Source of the DNA: an uncultured Eubacteriaceae bacterium
GTDB lineage: Bacteria > Bacillota > Clostridia > Eubacteriales > UBA1433
Reading direction: 5' to 3'
Assembly: GCA_937914785.1 (NCBI GenBank)
Contig: CALGIV010000017.1
Coordinates: 1-6,169, forward strand
DNA: 6,169 nucleotides
Positions 5,256 to 6,169 of this stretch are shown here, one piece after another. The notes beneath the pieces were generated by a model that saw only the letters and a list, made by a program, of their open reading frames with translations, was not told the origin of the DNA and did no database searches. How positions within the stretch are numbered: the stretch's first letter is position 1; each line of letters starts with the position of its first letter. The translations under genes and the position numbers were made by a program.

Positions 5256-5277
5256 CGTGTTATCAAACTATCACACG
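5256..5277. promoter_or_regulatory. Imperfect dyad upstream of the ridA promoter
   Basis: CGTGT (5256-5260) and ACACG (5273-5277) are exact inverted arms, and two further A-T pairs inside match, giving seven of eight outer pairs. The centre lies roughly 60 bp before the expected ridA start site, a common place for an activator. TGTTATCA inside it (5258-5265) recurs at 5320-5327 over the -10 region, 62 bp away. Confidence 0.35.
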
Positions 5278-5294
5278 ATACGCATAGACTTCGT

Positions 5295-5331
5295 TTGCCT
5301 TTACGACAGAAAGCGAATATGTTATCATAAC
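5295..5331 (+). promoter_or_regulatory. Putative ridA promoter with overlapping palindrome
   Basis: TTGCCT (5295-5300), a 17-bp spacer and TATGTT (5318-5323) form a moderate sigma-A-like promoter 37 bp before the ATG. The perfect palindrome GTTAT-C-ATAAC (5321-5331) covers the end of the -10 box and the expected start site, where a bound repressor would block transcription. Confidence 0.45.
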
Positions 5332-5359
5332 CCCATACCTTGAACAGGAGGCATTATAT

Positions 5360-5740
5360 ATGAGAAAAGCAATAATGAGTGCACAGGCAGCGGCGGTCGG
5401 GCCGTATTCCCACGGCATTGATACAGGCGAACTGCTTTTCTTATCGGGCCAAACGCCAATCGACAATCAGACAGGCAAGATTGTTCAGGGCGATATTACG
5501 GCCCAGACACAGCAATGCTTCAAAAACTTGTTCGGCGTGCTGAAAAGCGCCGGCCTTGAGGAGGGCGATGTCATCAAAGTCAATGTGTTTTTGACGGATA
5601 TGGCTGATTTTGAAGCGATGAACGCGGTCTATGAACAACAGTTCAGTCAACCTTATCCCGCGCGAACAACGATTGGCGTGGCCTCCCTGCCGCTGGGCGC
5701 AACTATTGAAATTGAGATGATCGCAGCGGTGAACCTGTAA
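5360..5740 (+). CDS. ridA: RidA family reactive intermediate/imine deaminase
   Basis: This 126-residue cytoplasmic protein has the length and motifs of the RidA/YjgF/UK114 family, trimers that hydrolyse reactive enamines and imines such as 2-aminoacrylate, released by pyridoxal-phosphate dehydratases, to keto acids and ammonia. The active-site motifs are present: GPYSHG with Tyr16, LFLSGQTPID at about 26-35, NVFLTDMADFEAMN at about 75-88, and PARTTIGVASLPLGATIEIE with Arg102 and Glu117, which line up with Arg105 and Glu120 of Escherichia coli RidA. The Arg indicates the active deaminase group. Cys107 of the E. coli protein is Thr104 here. AGGAGG lies 8 nt before the ATG; a second in-frame ATG at 5375 has no such site. 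It is a single-gene unit with its own promoter and terminator. The neighbouring LUD gene is divergent, across 418 bp. Confidence 0.95.
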   Translation: MRKAIMSAQAAAVGPYSHGIDTGELLFLSGQTPIDNQTGKIVQGDITAQTQQCFKNLFGVLKSAGLEEGDVIKVNVFLTDMADFEAMNAVYEQQFSQPYPARTTIGVASLPLGATIEIEMIAAVNL

Positions 5741-5762
5741 TAAAACATCCTCCATAAGCAAC

Positions 5763-5790
5763 AAATACCAACAGAAAATGTTGGTATTTT
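5763..5790 (+). terminator. Terminator after ridA
   Basis: AAATACCAACA (5763-5773) and TGTTGGTATTT (5779-5789) form a perfect 11-bp stem around GAAAA, 22 bp after the ridA stop, ending in a TTTT run. It can also act on the minus strand. Confidence 0.88.
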
Positions 5791-6045
5791 ACTATGTAGA
5801 TGAAAGATTGATGATGCCCTGCTTTCCAAGGTGAATTCAGACGGAACAAAAAAATTTCCTCTGATAGTACCGTAAAGAATACCCCGGTATCTAACTGTCA
5901 AATGATAGCCATTTGGTCTTAAGCTCCTATTTAAAGCCGCTCGATCATCAACAACAGGTCAATCGTCGTTCACGCATATCGTATAAATCATTCAAAAAAC
6001 TGCGTTTAAAAATTTGTGGATATGCCTGTATAACAGGGCAAAAGG
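5791..6045. other. Spacer without a supported gene
   Basis: No start with a ribosome site and no recognisable family was found. On the minus strand one frame stays open from 5958 leftwards, reading RPNGYHLTVRYRGILYGTIR near 5916-5857. It continues straight through the ridA terminator and into antisense ridA, and it uses AGA/AGG arginine codons unlike the neighbours, so it may be a decayed fragment or chance. A 5-bp hairpin at 6025-6037 (CCTGT-ATA-ACAGG) is too weak and lacks a nearby T-run to be called a terminator. Confidence 0.5.
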
Positions 6046-6168
6046 CTAATGTGTATATTCAATAATTCGAATCTCTTCCCCTATGGCTTCCCTGACATAT
6101 TTTTGCATCTGGCGTGCAAACGGACAGGCAAATCCATTCGGTGTACCCCTTAAAATACAGGAGGCAAA
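6046..6168 (-). CDS. Hypothetical protein, C-terminal 40 residues (runs off the window)
   Basis: An open frame enters from the right edge on the minus strand and ends at TAG (6048-6046). The residues look like a real protein end: CILRGTPNGFACPFARQM, an amphipathic KYVREAIGEE helix and a final RIIEYTH strand. Cys4 and Cys15 of the visible part, 10 residues apart, lie in the Gly/Pro-rich segment and could bind metal or be redox active. I do not recognise the family. The beginning lies outside, so total length and start are unknown. On the opposite strand AGGAGG at 6159-6164 resembles a ribosome site, which would compete with this reading if an ATG follows just beyond the window. No clear promoter or terminator belongs to it here. 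Confidence 0.55.
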   Translation of the reverse strand, partial: FASCILRGTPNGFACPFARQMQKYVREAIGEEIRIIEYTH

Positions 6169-6169
6169 G

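Noticed and set aside
5879..5890. Small palindrome ATACC-CC-GGTAT
   Set aside because: The 2-nt loop and the lack of a T-run or nearby gene make it neither a terminator nor a likely operator.
5653..5901. A minus-strand frame reading through the ridA terminator into antisense ridA
   Set aside because: It relies on a TTG start without a ribosome site, crosses a strong bidirectional terminator and overlaps ridA. Only the segment outside ridA is mentioned, as possible decay.
1..6169. CRISPR arrays, tRNA genes, riboswitches, insertion-sequence ends and phage attachment sites
   Set aside because: A read of both strands showed no spaced repeats, no cloverleaf-like segments, no long terminal inverted repeats and no conserved leader before any gene. 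A covariance-model search (Infernal/Rfam) would be the decisive test.

Overview
The window looks like chromosomal DNA of a strictly anaerobic, low-to-moderate GC Bacillota (Clostridia or Negativicutes). The basis is a rubredoxin-like module followed by rubrerythrin, an [FeFe]-hydrogenase of the group B type, a Cys-tailed LUD protein, strong GGAGG-type ribosome sites and short intergenic hairpin terminators. The genus cannot be fixed from this sequence. No tRNA, rRNA, CRISPR array, intact insertion sequence or phage gene was seen.

Layout. 1-755 (+): the 3' end of a protein carrying a C-terminal rubredoxin-like domain, then rubrerythrin with its terminator. The two are 36 bp apart and probably share a transcript, forming an oxygen/peroxide-defence unit. 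776-1041 (-): a broken cell-wall-binding (CWB2-like) gene, reduced to a signal-peptide-like start joined out of frame to the end of one repeat. 1148-2029 (+): a LysR-family regulator, facing away from that pseudogene. 2047-2167: two successive hairpin terminators separating LysR from the convergent hydrogenase. 2179-3684 (-): a single-subunit [FeFe]-hydrogenase with a large iron-sulfur N-terminal region and a complete set of H-cluster cysteines. 3685-3859: a compact divergent promoter region with good sigma-A-like promoters on both strands and inverted repeats around the + strand start. 3860-4309 (+): a VOC (glyoxalase-like) metalloprotein. 4306-4941 (-): a LUD-domain protein whose stop codon overlaps the VOC stop. 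4942-5359: a 418-bp AT-rich divergent spacer with a short gene-like remnant and candidate control sites. 5360-5740 (+): RidA with promoter and terminator. 5791-6045: no convincing gene. 6046-6168 (-): the C-terminal 40 residues of an unrecognised protein that runs off the window.

How the parts fit. Rubredoxin and rubrerythrin would carry electrons to a diiron centre that reduces peroxide. The hydrogenase exchanges electrons with H+/H2, most likely through ferredoxin. VOC, LUD and RidA are single-gene units of families that often handle reactive or overflow metabolites (glyoxal-type compounds, lactate oxidation, enamines from amino-acid catabolism). A shared theme of redox balance and metabolite damage control is an inference from family membership, not from operon structure, because most of these genes have their own promoters and terminators.

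The best second-look items are the VOC/LUD convergent pair, where each gene appears to carry the other's transcription-stop hairpin inside its coding sequence; the altered H-cluster surroundings of the hydrogenase; the wrecked CWB2 gene beside LysR; the dyad-rich promoters of VOC and RidA; and the unknown gene at the right edge. I found no multi-gene system that I would call new.
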